DNA from: Bacteroidaceae bacterium
GTDB lineage: Bacteria; Bacteroidota; Bacteroidia; Bacteroidales; Bacteroidaceae
Reading direction: 5' to 3'
Assembly: GCA_017617635.1 (NCBI GenBank)
Contig: JAFZVW010000021.1
Span: forward strand, 1 to 64,000
Length of the DNA: 64,000 nucleotides
Shown: positions 1 through 6,741 of the stretch, piece by piece
Position numbering within the stretch: position 1 is the stretch's first letter
Layout: each line of letters opens with the position of its first letter
Notes under the pieces: model-generated
Databases searched by the model: none
Told to the model about the DNA's origin: nothing
Seen by the model: only the letters and a program-made list of their open reading frames with translations
Translations under genes and position numbers: made by a program

Positions 1-73
1 CACTATTGTAGTAGTCGCTCAATACTTTCAACTTAAAGTCATCGCTGTAATGAGATCGTTCACGTTTTGTCAT
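1..73 (-). CDS. Transposase OrfA (IS3-like), N-terminal 24 residues only
   Basis: The minus-strand reading frame starts at ATG 73-71 and runs off the window. It begins MTKRERSHYSDDFKLKVL, then SDYYNS. The pattern [R]xYSxxFKLKVLxxY is the usual start of the helix-turn-helix OrfA of IS3/IS911-type transposases, which binds the ends of the element. Only 24 codons are visible, so family assignment rests on this short motif. It may be an intact IS or a fragment. Confidence 0.6.
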   Translation of the reverse strand, partial: MTKRERSHYSDDFKLKVLSDYYNS

Positions 74-123
74 AACTTTTTACTTTTGTTATGGCGAAAA
101 ACGTGTCAAGCTATTTCAGTACA
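1..123 (-). mobile_element. End of an IS3-like insertion sequence, cut by the window edge
   Basis: The first 73 bases encode the start of a transposase OrfA-like protein on the minus strand. About 50 bp upstream of its ATG, the minus strand reads TGTACTGAAATAGC, starting opposite base 123. This begins with TG, as IS3-family terminal repeats do, and makes a plausible outer end. The rest of the element lies outside the window, so neither the second inverted repeat nor a target duplication can be seen. The element abuts the repeat structure at 128-270. Confidence 0.45.
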
Positions 124-127
124 AGAC

Positions 128-270
128 ATTGCAGTGTTGCAGTGTTGCAGTTCTCGAGAAGCATTTCCCATACCCCGAAAATACTTCTATATTTATATTA
201 TAAATATAGAGTTTATTTTTAACATTCACATAACCCTGTTTTGGAACTGCAACACTGCAACAACTGCAAC
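128..270. repeat. Nested inverted repeat around an AT-rich palindrome (element copy 1, head)
   Basis: The left arm holds three tandem 8-bp units, TTGCAGTG, TTGCAGTG and TTGCAGTT, at 129-152. The 18-mer GTTGCAGTGTTGCAGTTC at 136-153 recurs as its perfect reverse complement at 244-261. In the exact middle lies the palindrome CTATATTTATA-T-TATAAATATAG (187-209), about 45 bp from each arm. No reading frame of note lies here. The layout suggests protein-binding iterons around an easily melted centre. A copy with the same architecture but different arm sequence lies at 46943-47053. Confidence 0.75.
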
Positions 271-283
271 ATCATGTCTGAGA

Positions 284-460
284 TTTTGATGAAAAATCCG
301 GACAACTATAATGGTGTCGCAAAAAGGGGGCTTAAGGCTAAAATTTGTTCCCTCACGAGGAAAATATTTTTTTCCTTTAGGGAGCGCAAATTTTTCCTGG
401 TATAACTGCAAAGCACAACTACAGCAAGAGTATTTATCGACGTGGAAATATCTTGACAAT
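284..460 (+). repeat. Diverged repeat tail, copy 1 (partner at 47080-47252)
   Basis: This stretch begins TTTTGATGAAAAATCCGGAC and ends GTGGAAATATCTTGACAAT. It matches 47080-47252 in order, including GCTTAAGG, GCAAATTTTTCCT, a shared AACTAC..GCAAGAGT block and GTGGAAATAT.TTGACAAT. Short divergent hairpins lie in between. Both copies directly follow an inverted-repeat head with an AT palindrome. I see no convincing gene in 74-498. Confidence 0.7.
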
Positions 461-461
461 A

Positions 462-486
462 GCTGTGGTCATTTTGGCCTTGACCA
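462..486 (+). repeat. 25-bp imperfect direct repeat, left copy
   Basis: GCTGTGGTCATTTTG followed by GCCTTGACCA matches 2146-2170 at 23 of 25 positions. The two copies bracket the hipBST operon. Both also lie downstream of a minus-strand gene end (hipT and the BspA-like gene), so they could be repeat-type terminators rather than insertion scars. Confidence 0.5.
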
Positions 487-498
487 CTTTGACAAGAA

Positions 499-1443
499 TT
501 ATAATAAAGCAATTCGTTTGCTCAACAAAAGATGATAATTATCTTTTAACCTATCAGGCAAAAATGATTGGTTGATGAGTTCTGTCCAAAATGGAAGATA
601 GCTTTTCATTCGTGTTATGATTCTGTCTGCTACTGTAGACGAAATTCCACTTTGGACAAAGGCGGTCATAAAAGTATTTCTATTGAATCCTTTTTTTTCG
701 CCTCCAACGGTAAAACTCATTGCCATTTCCTCGGTATCCGCAGGGTCGGCTAATAGTACGGCCAGCAGGTCGTAGGCAGGAGACAGAGTGTATTCTCCAC
801 CTCCCGTGTCCAACAGGGAAAAGTTTTTGCAATGCATGTCCGAATTACCAGTAATCCATGAAAACAAAACTATTTCCCAAAATCTTTGGACGTCAAGCAT
901 AGGTACTGACGAATATTTTTTTATCGTTTCTGCCAGTTGCTGGTATGTGCCATAGTATTTATGTTCGGTGAGACGGTTAGTCAGCTGACACATATCCAGC
1001 ATTGAGATTTTCTCACCATTCTGCCCCCTGTCCATCCTGATGGTAAGATAGCCCAGTTCGCCATCGACTAGTCGGATGAGCGTATGACGAGCCGCACGTA
1101 TACGAGCCACCTCAGCCATCTTCATCGTGAGGTCTTCCAATTCCGGAAGAAAAGGATAACGCCCGCTTTGTGGCTTGAAGATATACTTGCCCCATAGACC
1201 TACGATGGTGAATTTGGCAGGTTCGTTCTTTCCGCCACGATTCACGTCGAGCGACATTTTGGCTTGCACGCCAGTAACTGATGCGCTGGTGCGGATAATT
1301 TGCCTGGCCAGTTCCGACATATTGTCCCGCGTATATGGCAGAACTGGTGCCGTCTCACTACCAAAGATTTTGCGGGCACAAGCAGGATGAAAGTCTACCT
1401 GATCTTTGTCCAGTTCCTGATAACAGTGCAAACACTTACTCAT
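499..1443 (-). CDS. hipT: HipT-like serine/threonine kinase toxin (HipA C-terminal domain)
   Basis: This 314-residue protein corresponds to the HipA kinase core without the N-terminal subdomain, as in the HipBST systems, where HipT is the toxin kinase. The serine-rich loop reads TSASVTGVQAK (residues 52-62), equivalent to the regulatory SxxGxQxK loop that is autophosphorylated in HipA kinases. The catalytic segment is GNSDMHCKNFSLL, with the Asp and Asn of the HipA active site, followed by LSPAYDLL. The N-terminus adds a CxxC...HxxC cluster (C4, C7, H19, C22) that looks like a small zinc site. The start overlaps the end of the upstream hipS-like gene by 8 bp, implying translational coupling. 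By family, it would phosphorylate an aminoacyl-tRNA synthetase; the target cannot be read from sequence. Confidence 0.85.
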   Translation of the reverse strand: MSKCLHCYQELDKDQVDFHPACARKIFGSETAPVLPYTRDNMSELARQIIRTSASVTGVQAKMSLDVNRGGKNEPAKFTIVGLWGKYIFKPQSGRYPFLPELEDLTMKMAEVARIRAARHTLIRLVDGELGYLTIRMDRGQNGEKISMLDMCQLTNRLTEHKYYGTYQQLAETIKKYSSVPMLDVQRFWEIVLFSWITGNSDMHCKNFSLLDTGGGEYTLSPAYDLLAVLLADPADTEEMAMSFTVGGEKKGFNRNTFMTAFVQSGISSTVADRIITRMKSYLPFWTELINQSFLPDRLKDNYHLLLSKRIALL

Positions 1444-1759
1444 AGTCCAATGGTTTTACACTAATGTTTCCAATGCAATCTTTACAGCACGCCATAAGTA
1501 GCGACATTCGGTCACGTGGATCTATCTTCCAAGACAAGGACGCAATATTCAAAAGCCACCCCTCTGGTATTAGCCCGTCAAACACAGGAAACATCATTTC
1601 CTTGTCGTACGTTTGTTCTGTCAGTGGCATAGTGGGACTTATTGGCGTTGCGTCTGGAATCGCAAGATAAGTTTTGTCATAGGTAAAATGAAAGCCATCT
1701 TCATCTTCTGTCAGAATACCACAGAAAACATCATTAATGTAAATACCTGCCAGCTTCAT
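1436..1759 (-). CDS. hipS: HipS-like protein (HipA N-terminal subdomain as a separate protein)
   Basis: This 107-residue protein matches the N-terminal 'couple_hipA' subdomain of HipA, with GxYxNDxxxGxLxED and later FDGLIPEGWLL (around residues 59-69). In tripartite HipBST loci this piece is encoded separately and acts as the antitoxin of HipT, while HipB is the DNA-binding partner. Its ATG overlaps the hipB-like stop by 4 bp, and its end overlaps hipT by 8 bp. The three genes therefore form a tightly coupled operon in the order B-S-T. A frameshifted hipA was considered and set aside because both junctions have proper stops and starts and neither half has lost motifs. Confidence 0.8.
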   Translation of the reverse strand: MKLAGIYINDVFCGILTEDEDGFHFTYDKTYLAIPDATPISPTMPLTEQTYDKEMMFPVFDGLIPEGWLLNIASLSWKIDPRDRMSLLMACCKDCIGNISVKPLDYE

Positions 1760-1956
1760 ACAACTTCAGCTTTTATAGGCCCAAGGCATTCCCCGAACAG
1801 AGCCAGTACATCATTTACCTTATCAAGACGTATTGTCGGCTTCCCTTGCTCCAGATCTCTTATAAACCTAAGTCCCACCCCAGCCCTCTCTGCAAGTTCA
1901 ACTTGTGAGAGGCCGTTTTTCTTCCGTTTTTGCTTAATATGCTCCGATAAAGTCAT
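1756..1956 (-). CDS. hipB: HipB-like Xre-family antitoxin/repressor
   Basis: This 66-residue helix-turn-helix protein reads LSEHIKQKRKKNGLSQVELA...GVGLRFIRDLEQGKPTIRL, the standard Xre/HipB fold, with the recognition helix at about residues 27-40. It is the first gene of the hipBST operon and has three matching operators upstream at 1962-2063. By family, it would repress the operon and hold the HipT kinase in a complex. The start at 1956 is the only ATG giving the full HTH fold, and the first operator lies just 6 bp upstream of it. Confidence 0.85.
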   Translation of the reverse strand: MTLSEHIKQKRKKNGLSQVELAERAGVGLRFIRDLEQGKPTIRLDKVNDVLALFGECLGPIKAEVV

Positions 1957-1961
1957 AACAA

Positions 1962-1981
1962 TTATACCTTAACGGGTACAA
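1962..1981. promoter_or_regulatory. hipB operator O1
   Basis: TTATACC-N6-GGTACAA, an imperfect inverted repeat 6 bp upstream of the hipB start. It is the first of three copies whose starts are exactly 41 bp apart. Confidence 0.7.
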
Positions 1982-2002
1982 ATATACAATATTTTTACAT
2001 AA

Positions 2003-2022
2003 TTATACCAAGTCGGGTATAA
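2003..2022. promoter_or_regulatory. hipB operator O2 (perfect copy)
   Basis: TTATACC-AAGTCG-GGTATAA is a perfect 7-bp inverted repeat. Its core TATxC-N8-GxATA has the same half-site spacing as the E. coli HipB operator consensus TATCC-N8-GGATA. Confidence 0.8.
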
Positions 2023-2043
2023 ATTTAGTGTGATTCGACATAA

Positions 2044-2063
2044 TTATACCCGAAATGGCATAC
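2044..2063. promoter_or_regulatory. hipB operator O3
   Basis: TTATACC-CGAAAT-GGCATAC, an imperfect copy of the same inverted repeat, again 41 bp from its neighbour. The even phasing puts all three sites on nearly the same face of the helix. Confidence 0.65.
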
Positions 2064-2083
2064 CATCATATCTCAAATATTGC

Positions 2084-2149
2084 CTATTTCGCCAGAATCT
2101 TTTTGCTACCAACGATGTTGATGCCCTTCTGCATCTTGCCCAAGCGCTG
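2084..2149 (-). pseudogene. Remnant 3' end of a secreted-protein gene (C-terminal tail motif)
   Basis: On the minus strand, 21 codons ending in TAG read QRLGKMQKGINIVGSKKILAK. This resembles the GRRV..xxKGIYIVNGKK.xxK tail that ends several secreted proteins in this window. An in-frame TGA lies two codons upstream, so no gene is attached any more. It sits just beyond hipB operator O3 and next to the right-hand direct repeat, as if an ancestral surface-protein gene was replaced or interrupted here. Confidence 0.5.
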
Positions 2150-2170
2150 TGGTCATTTTGACCTTGATCA
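2146..2170 (+). repeat. 25-bp imperfect direct repeat, right copy
   Basis: GCTGTGGTCATTTTG followed by ACCTTGATCA is the partner of 462-486. Here it also forms part of a hairpin (CATTTTGA...TCAAAATG) downstream of the BspA-like gene, which might help end that transcript. Apart from this and the remnant at 2084-2149, I see nothing in 2064-2248. Confidence 0.5.
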
Positions 2171-2248
2171 AAATGGTCATTTTCTTTTTTCGGTATCCTT
2201 TAACCAAAAAGTAAGGAACCTTTGTGTGGGTCCCTCACTTCATGTGTC

Positions 2249-5200
2249 TTATTTTATCATCAGTTTCTTGCCGTTAACGATATACAAGCCCTTGCCAGGA
2301 ATACCGCTAACACGGCGTCCACTGATGTCGTAACAGATGCCACCTGTATCGGTAAACAGTTCTGATATGCTGGAAATTCCTGTATTTATACAGTTAAGTA
2401 TGTCCGCTAGTTCGTCTTCGGCAAGCGTCACGCCCCACACTGGCTGCAAGGCTACTCTGTTCCCGACATCCAGCGTGCTCCACGAATCAATAGTGACATT
2501 ACGCTCGCCGTTAATGTTCACATTGTAGTTATTGCCGAAACTGAAGAATAACGGGTAATCGGCATTTCCTGTCTCGGTGATGCTGACAGGCTGGCACTCT
2601 TCGGTGACAAGCATACCTCGATTGGGGCTGTTGTTTGTTATGCCGTTCAGAATCTTCTTCTCGCCTACACAATATATATAATATTTATCTTCATTCTTGA
2701 TAATGGCGAACAGTTGTCCACTGTCCGTGAATGTCTTGGATACAGCACTGGGAGACGCTGTACTCTCCATTTGTGTACCTCCAGATGGGACATACCAGTT
2801 GGCACGAGCCGTTGAAGCTGTATACACCTGTCTGTTATCCAGTTCACTGATGCTTTGTACGGGCGTCTGGGAATAATGGCTTTTTGACAATTTTTCTAAT
2901 GCATCCGTAGGGTCAAAATCCTCTGCCTCTTCGATAACGAACTGGTTGCCGTCATCGGACGTTGTCCAGTTATTGATGACAATGCCTTCCTTCCAATTCA
3001 CATTCAGTACTTTACCCGTCTTGGCAACCTTTAACATAAACAAACCGTTGGAATTCTGTGTCAGCGTCCATGCATCATCGGATGTCAAACTGCTTGTTCC
3101 ATCGCCATTGCTGTTGATGAACCGGCTATTAACGATATTGTACAGGTAGTATATATTTCCAGACTTTATGATAGCAAATGGAGATTCCGAGTCACATTTA
3201 TGAGCTTGAGCGTTGGAATATGTGGTAGCCAATGCCCCATTGGCAAAACCCAGGGAGCCACGCACAGAATTATAGGTATGAAGGTAATACTGTTTTGTGT
3301 TGGACAGTTCGCTGACGTCTGCCAAATTAACAATGATATGGCAAGGTTCTTCTGTCGTCTTTCCACTGGCAGATGTTGCATAGATGTCGGCACTTCCCTT
3401 GGCAACAGCGGTTACCAAGCCTGTATTGCTGACAGAGGCCACGGCAGGATTACCGCTTCTCCATGTTACAGTTTCTCCAACAATTGGTCCAATCAATGTG
3501 GCCGACAATTGCACAGTTTCTCCTGTTTTTGCCAACATGGCACATGTCTTGTCGAGGGTAACTGATCCAATAAAAAACTTCTCCAATTTGGCTATGGCTT
3601 CACTGTCATCAAATTCCATATCAACGATGGTGACCAGATAGGTATTGCCTCCCAAACCGCCCTCGAAGTCTTTCCATGTATTCATACATACATTCCCGTT
3701 ACCGTCCATGTTAAGCCAGTTGCCTAAGCCATCCTCTAAGTAGAAGGGATAATCATCAATACCTGTTTCTCCCCATTTCAGCCCTGTGACAGCCTTATCC
3801 AAATCATTGTTGTTTTCCTTTACCCTGTTTCCAGTCAATCCCGCCTGTGCCTTCGTAGTATGCACCACAAAGGCTTTGTTTCCGGTATCGTAGAGGTAAG
3901 TATTTCCTTGGAAGGCCACTACGACAAATTCCGAAGCCTCATAGTAATAGTTTTTTCCACCAAGATACAATTCATTGCCGTCACCACTACCACCAACACA
4001 GCCACGTTTACATACTAGAGTAAAGACCTGCCCTATGTCTGGTATGACTATTACGTTAAAGTTAAGTTCGCTCCAAGGGTCATTGTTCCTATACCAACTT
4101 GCGTATGAGCTCGGAACATATAACATTATATTGTATGATTCCATATTCGAAAAAGCATATGAATCACATGATATTTCACCATTAACTCTAATTCTTGTCA
4201 ATTCTGTGCAGCCACTGAAGGCATGACCGTCTATGTCTGTCACGCTCTTTGGAAATGTGATAGATGTGAGGCCACAGCCACTGAAAGCAGAGTAACCAAT
4301 ACTTGTCACACTGTTGCCTATTGTGACAGATGTGAGGCCGTCTAAGCCAAAGAAAGCATATTCACCAATGCTTGTCACACTGTTGCCTATTGTGACAGAT
4401 GTGAGGCAGTCTAAGCCACAGAAAGCATAGTCGCCAATGCTGGTTACATCATCACCAATAATGTATTCTTTTACCTGACTGCCAAAAATAGTTCCAAGAA
4501 TACTGGAGGGATACTGGTTTTCTGATACAATTGCATTGGAGTTAATCGTTACTGATGTCAGATTAGCACAATAAGAGAAGGCATTCCAACTGATGCTGGT
4601 CACACTGTTGGGAATGGTGACAGATGTCAGCCAGTCGCAAAAACAGAAAGCATAATCACCAATGCTCTTTACACTACTGGGAATAACCAAATCCTTAACC
4701 TCTTGTCCATTGACATAGAGATAATCTGCGCAAGAGAGAGGATTAGAATATTCATCTTCAAACTGCATCCTACACAGACTCTCCATACTCGCGAATTCGG
4801 CCTTTGTCAAATAGCCATCGAAAGCACATGCGCCAATAGTTGTCACACTATTGGGAATAGTGACTGATAGACCATCACAATGGCAGAAGGCATTTTCACC
4901 AATGCTTGTCACACCTTCTCCTATAATATATTCTTTTACCTGACTGCCAAAAATAGTCACGAGATTACTGTCGTATGTATATGTCTTTGAAACAATTTCA
5001 TTGGAGTTGATGGTGACTGATGTCAGGCCTGAACAGCGGTAAAAGGCATTATTTCCTATGCTTGTCACACTATTGCCTATTGTGACAGATGTCAGACCGG
5101 AGCAGCCACGGAAGGCATATTCACCAATGCTAGTTACATCATCACCTATAATGTATTCTTCTATATAAGTACCAAAAATAGTATAAAGACCACTACTGCC

Positions 5201-5938
5201 GTAGTCCACTGATACAATTTGGCTGGAATTAATCGTTACTGATGTCAGGCCAGAGCAGCCAGAGAAGGCCTTATCGCCAATCCTTGTCACGGTGTTGGGA
5301 ATGATGATGGATGTCAGAGCATCACAGCCATAGAAAGCATTTTCACCAATGCTTGTCACTGTATTGGGAATAGTGAATGATGTCAGGCCAGAGCAGCCAT
5401 AGAAAGCATAGTCGCCAATGCTGGTTACATCATCACCAAGAATGTATTCTTTTACCTGACTGCCAAAAATAGTTCCAAAATTAGAGAAAGAATAGTGTTT
5501 CTCTGATACAACTTGATTGGAGTTAATTGTAACAGATGTTAGATTGTCGCAATCTCCGAAGGCATAATCTGCAATAAATTCCACACTGTTTGGAATGGTG
5601 ACTGATGTGAGGCCGGAGCAACCAGAGAAAGCACCTCGATAAATGCTTGTCACACTGTTTGGAATGGTGACGGATGTGAGGCCTGAGCAGTTATAGAAGG
5701 CACCATTATTAATCATTGTCACACTGTATTTTTGACCATTATGGGTTACTGTCGATGGAATGACAACCGAGTAATTATTGGACGTCATTGCAAGCCCAGT
5801 TACAGTAACGCTGGTTCCGTCGGAATTGATATCGTACCAAATAAGGTCTACACGAAAATCATGAGCCCAAGTGATGGTACATCCTGCAAGAAGCAGGATT
5901 GTAGCGAGAAATCGCCGAAAGAATGTAATTTTTGTCAT
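2249..5938 (-). CDS. BspA-like leucine-rich-repeat surface protein with Big_2 domain and two sensor-type modules
   Basis: This 1229-residue secreted protein has an N-terminal signal peptide (hydrophobic residues about 8-25, ending TWAHD). Residues about 60-625 are many LRR_5-type repeats of the form LTSVTIPNSVTSIGxxAFxGC, typical of BspA-type adhesins. Around 640-780 is an NTYLYDTGNKAFV-type region. Residues about 789-856 form a bacterial Ig-like (Big_2) domain with VTWRSGNPAVASVSNTG. Two related modules follow: 871-1016 (LSNTKQYYLHT... to FDPTDALEKL) and 1026-1166 (diverged, FAIIKNEDKYYIY). The end reads YDISGRRV...KGLYIVNGKKLMIK, a Prevotella-type C-terminal tail probably used for export and surface attachment by the type IX route. 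The first module is also found in the proteins at 6742-7656 and 54865-56733. The DNA repeats are near-identical and may recombine. Confidence 0.85.
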   Translation of the reverse strand: MTKITFFRRFLATILLLAGCTITWAHDFRVDLIWYDINSDGTSVTVTGLAMTSNNYSVVIPSTVTHNGQKYSVTMINNGAFYNCSGLTSVTIPNSVTSIYRGAFSGCSGLTSVTIPNSVEFIADYAFGDCDNLTSVTINSNQVVSEKHYSFSNFGTIFGSQVKEYILGDDVTSIGDYAFYGCSGLTSFTIPNTVTSIGENAFYGCDALTSIIIPNTVTRIGDKAFSGCSGLTSVTINSSQIVSVDYGSSGLYTIFGTYIEEYIIGDDVTSIGEYAFRGCSGLTSVTIGNSVTSIGNNAFYRCSGLTSVTINSNEIVSKTYTYDSNLVTIFGSQVKEYIIGEGVTSIGENAFCHCDGLSVTIPNSVTTIGACAFDGYLTKAEFASMESLCRMQFEDEYSNPLSCADYLYVNGQEVKDLVIPSSVKSIGDYAFCFCDWLTSVTIPNSVTSISWNAFSYCANLTSVTINSNAIVSENQYPSSILGTIFGSQVKEYIIGDDVTSIGDYAFCGLDCLTSVTIGNSVTSIGEYAFFGLDGLTSVTIGNSVTSIGYSAFSGCGLTSITFPKSVTDIDGHAFSGCTELTRIRVNGEISCDSYAFSNMESYNIMLYVPSSYASWYRNNDPWSELNFNVIVIPDIGQVFTLVCKRGCVGGSGDGNELYLGGKNYYYEASEFVVVAFQGNTYLYDTGNKAFVVHTTKAQAGLTGNRVKENNNDLDKAVTGLKWGETGIDDYPFYLEDGLGNWLNMDGNGNVCMNTWKDFEGGLGGNTYLVTIVDMEFDDSEAIAKLEKFFIGSVTLDKTCAMLAKTGETVQLSATLIGPIVGETVTWRSGNPAVASVSNTGLVTAVAKGSADIYATSASGKTTEEPCHIIVNLADVSELSNTKQYYLHTYNSVRGSLGFANGALATTYSNAQAHKCDSESPFAIIKSGNIYYLYNIVNSRFINSNGDGTSSLTSDDAWTLTQNSNGLFMLKVAKTGKVLNVNWKEGIVINNWTTSDDGNQFVIEEAEDFDPTDALEKLSKSHYSQTPVQSISELDNRQVYTASTARANWYVPSGGTQMESTASPSAVSKTFTDSGQLFAIIKNEDKYYIYCVGEKKILNGITNNSPNRGMLVTEECQPVSITETGNADYPLFFSFGNNYNVNINGERNVTIDSWSTLDVGNRVALQPVWGVTLAEDELADILNCINTGISSISELFTDTGGICYDISGRRVSGIPGKGLYIVNGKKLMIK

Positions 5939-5949
5939 AAGTATAATCT

Positions 5950-6531
5950 TTATTGTATAATATTGTCTATAATGTCCAATAATTCCTTTACGGTATTTTT
6001 AACAAGAGTGGATTGTTGTACCCCATTTTCGATACTCATCCTTAGCCATATCTGACGCGAGTAGTCAAGCATAGTCTTTTCCATGTAGGAATGCAAGGCC
6101 TTTGGCGCTCCGTTGCCATCGCTTTCGGGGCGGCATGCCGAGATAACCAATGCCTGTTTCTCCTTCAATATCCGCAATGTGTTTTCATCATTCTTTTCAA
6201 ATTCCTTGATTCCGTTTCTGTTGATGTAATAGACATACATCTTTCCACTAATCCGGCATTCGAAGAAGTCTGTATTTATCCGACACCATTCCCATGAGTC
6301 ACCACCCGTTCCAATGAAGATAAGTACATTACGATATTCTACGATAATGCGTGCATCAGAAAACGCACGATTATGATTTCGTCTCAGAAACCTGCTCTTG
6401 AAATTGGCAATGAACTTGTCATCTACCCCTTCCCGACGGACCAATTCCATAATCAGTTCCATCAGTGCAGTTGTCTTACCCTGGTTCTTACGACCATAAA
6501 GCACAACAAATGTTCTACTATTACCTTGCAT
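5950..6531 (-). CDS. Small P-loop NTPase-like protein of unknown function
   Basis: Starting at ATG 6531 gives 193 residues with a Walker A motif GRKNQGKTTAL almost at the N-terminus (about residues 12-22). A strand reading RNVLIFIGTGGDSWEW follows in mid-protein, and later ALVISACRPESDG, which could be a second active-site loop. I do not recognise the family. In-frame ATGs upstream at 6588 and 6612 would add 19-27 residues. I prefer 6531 because a TAAATTTG box (6583-6576) lies between them. The gene lies 11 bp upstream of the BspA-like gene on the same strand, so they are probably cotranscribed. It diverges from the membrane regulator at 6742. Confidence 0.6.
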   Translation of the reverse strand: MQGNSRTFVVLYGRKNQGKTTALMELIMELVRREGVDDKFIANFKSRFLRRNHNRAFSDARIIVEYRNVLIFIGTGGDSWEWCRINTDFFECRISGKMYVYYINRNGIKEFEKNDENTLRILKEKQALVISACRPESDGNGAPKALHSYMEKTMLDYSRQIWLRMSIENGVQQSTLVKNTVKELLDIIDNIIQ

Positions 6532-6575
6532 AATTTCAATTCTATGAATCTTGCAGGATTTGCTTGTTAACACCG

Positions 6576-6583
6576 CAAATTTA
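6576..6583 (-). promoter_or_regulatory. Candidate -7 box for the P-loop / BspA-like operon
   Basis: On the minus strand this reads TAAATTTG, a match to the Bacteroidetes -7 box TAnnTTTG, 45 bp before the ATG at 6531. I see no clear -33 box. Confidence 0.35.
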
Positions 6584-6714
6584 TCCATTTCTACTATAAG
6601 TATTTTATGCATTTTCGGTGTCTTTTGGTGTCTTTTGGCGTCTTCGTGTTTTGGACTCCAGGAAAAAGCGGTTTCATCGAATATGCTACAATTCAATATT
6701 TGTAGGTTTTTTTG

Positions 6715-6722
6715 TAACTTTG
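6715..6722 (+). promoter_or_regulatory. -7 promoter box for the membrane regulator
   Basis: TAACTTTG matches the Bacteroidetes -7 box TAnnTTTG and lies 19 bp upstream of the ATG at 6742. Confidence 0.55.
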
Positions 6723-6741
6723 CATTGTAAATGTACGAAAA

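Noticed and set aside
128..460. Chromosomal replication origin
   Set aside because: There is an AT-rich palindrome and iterated units but no dnaA, no DnaA-box cluster and no origin-type gene neighbourhood; a second copy exists at 47 kb.
499..1759. Frameshifted, broken hipA gene
   Set aside because: Both pieces have their own start, short coupling overlaps and intact motifs, and the layout equals known HipBST operons.
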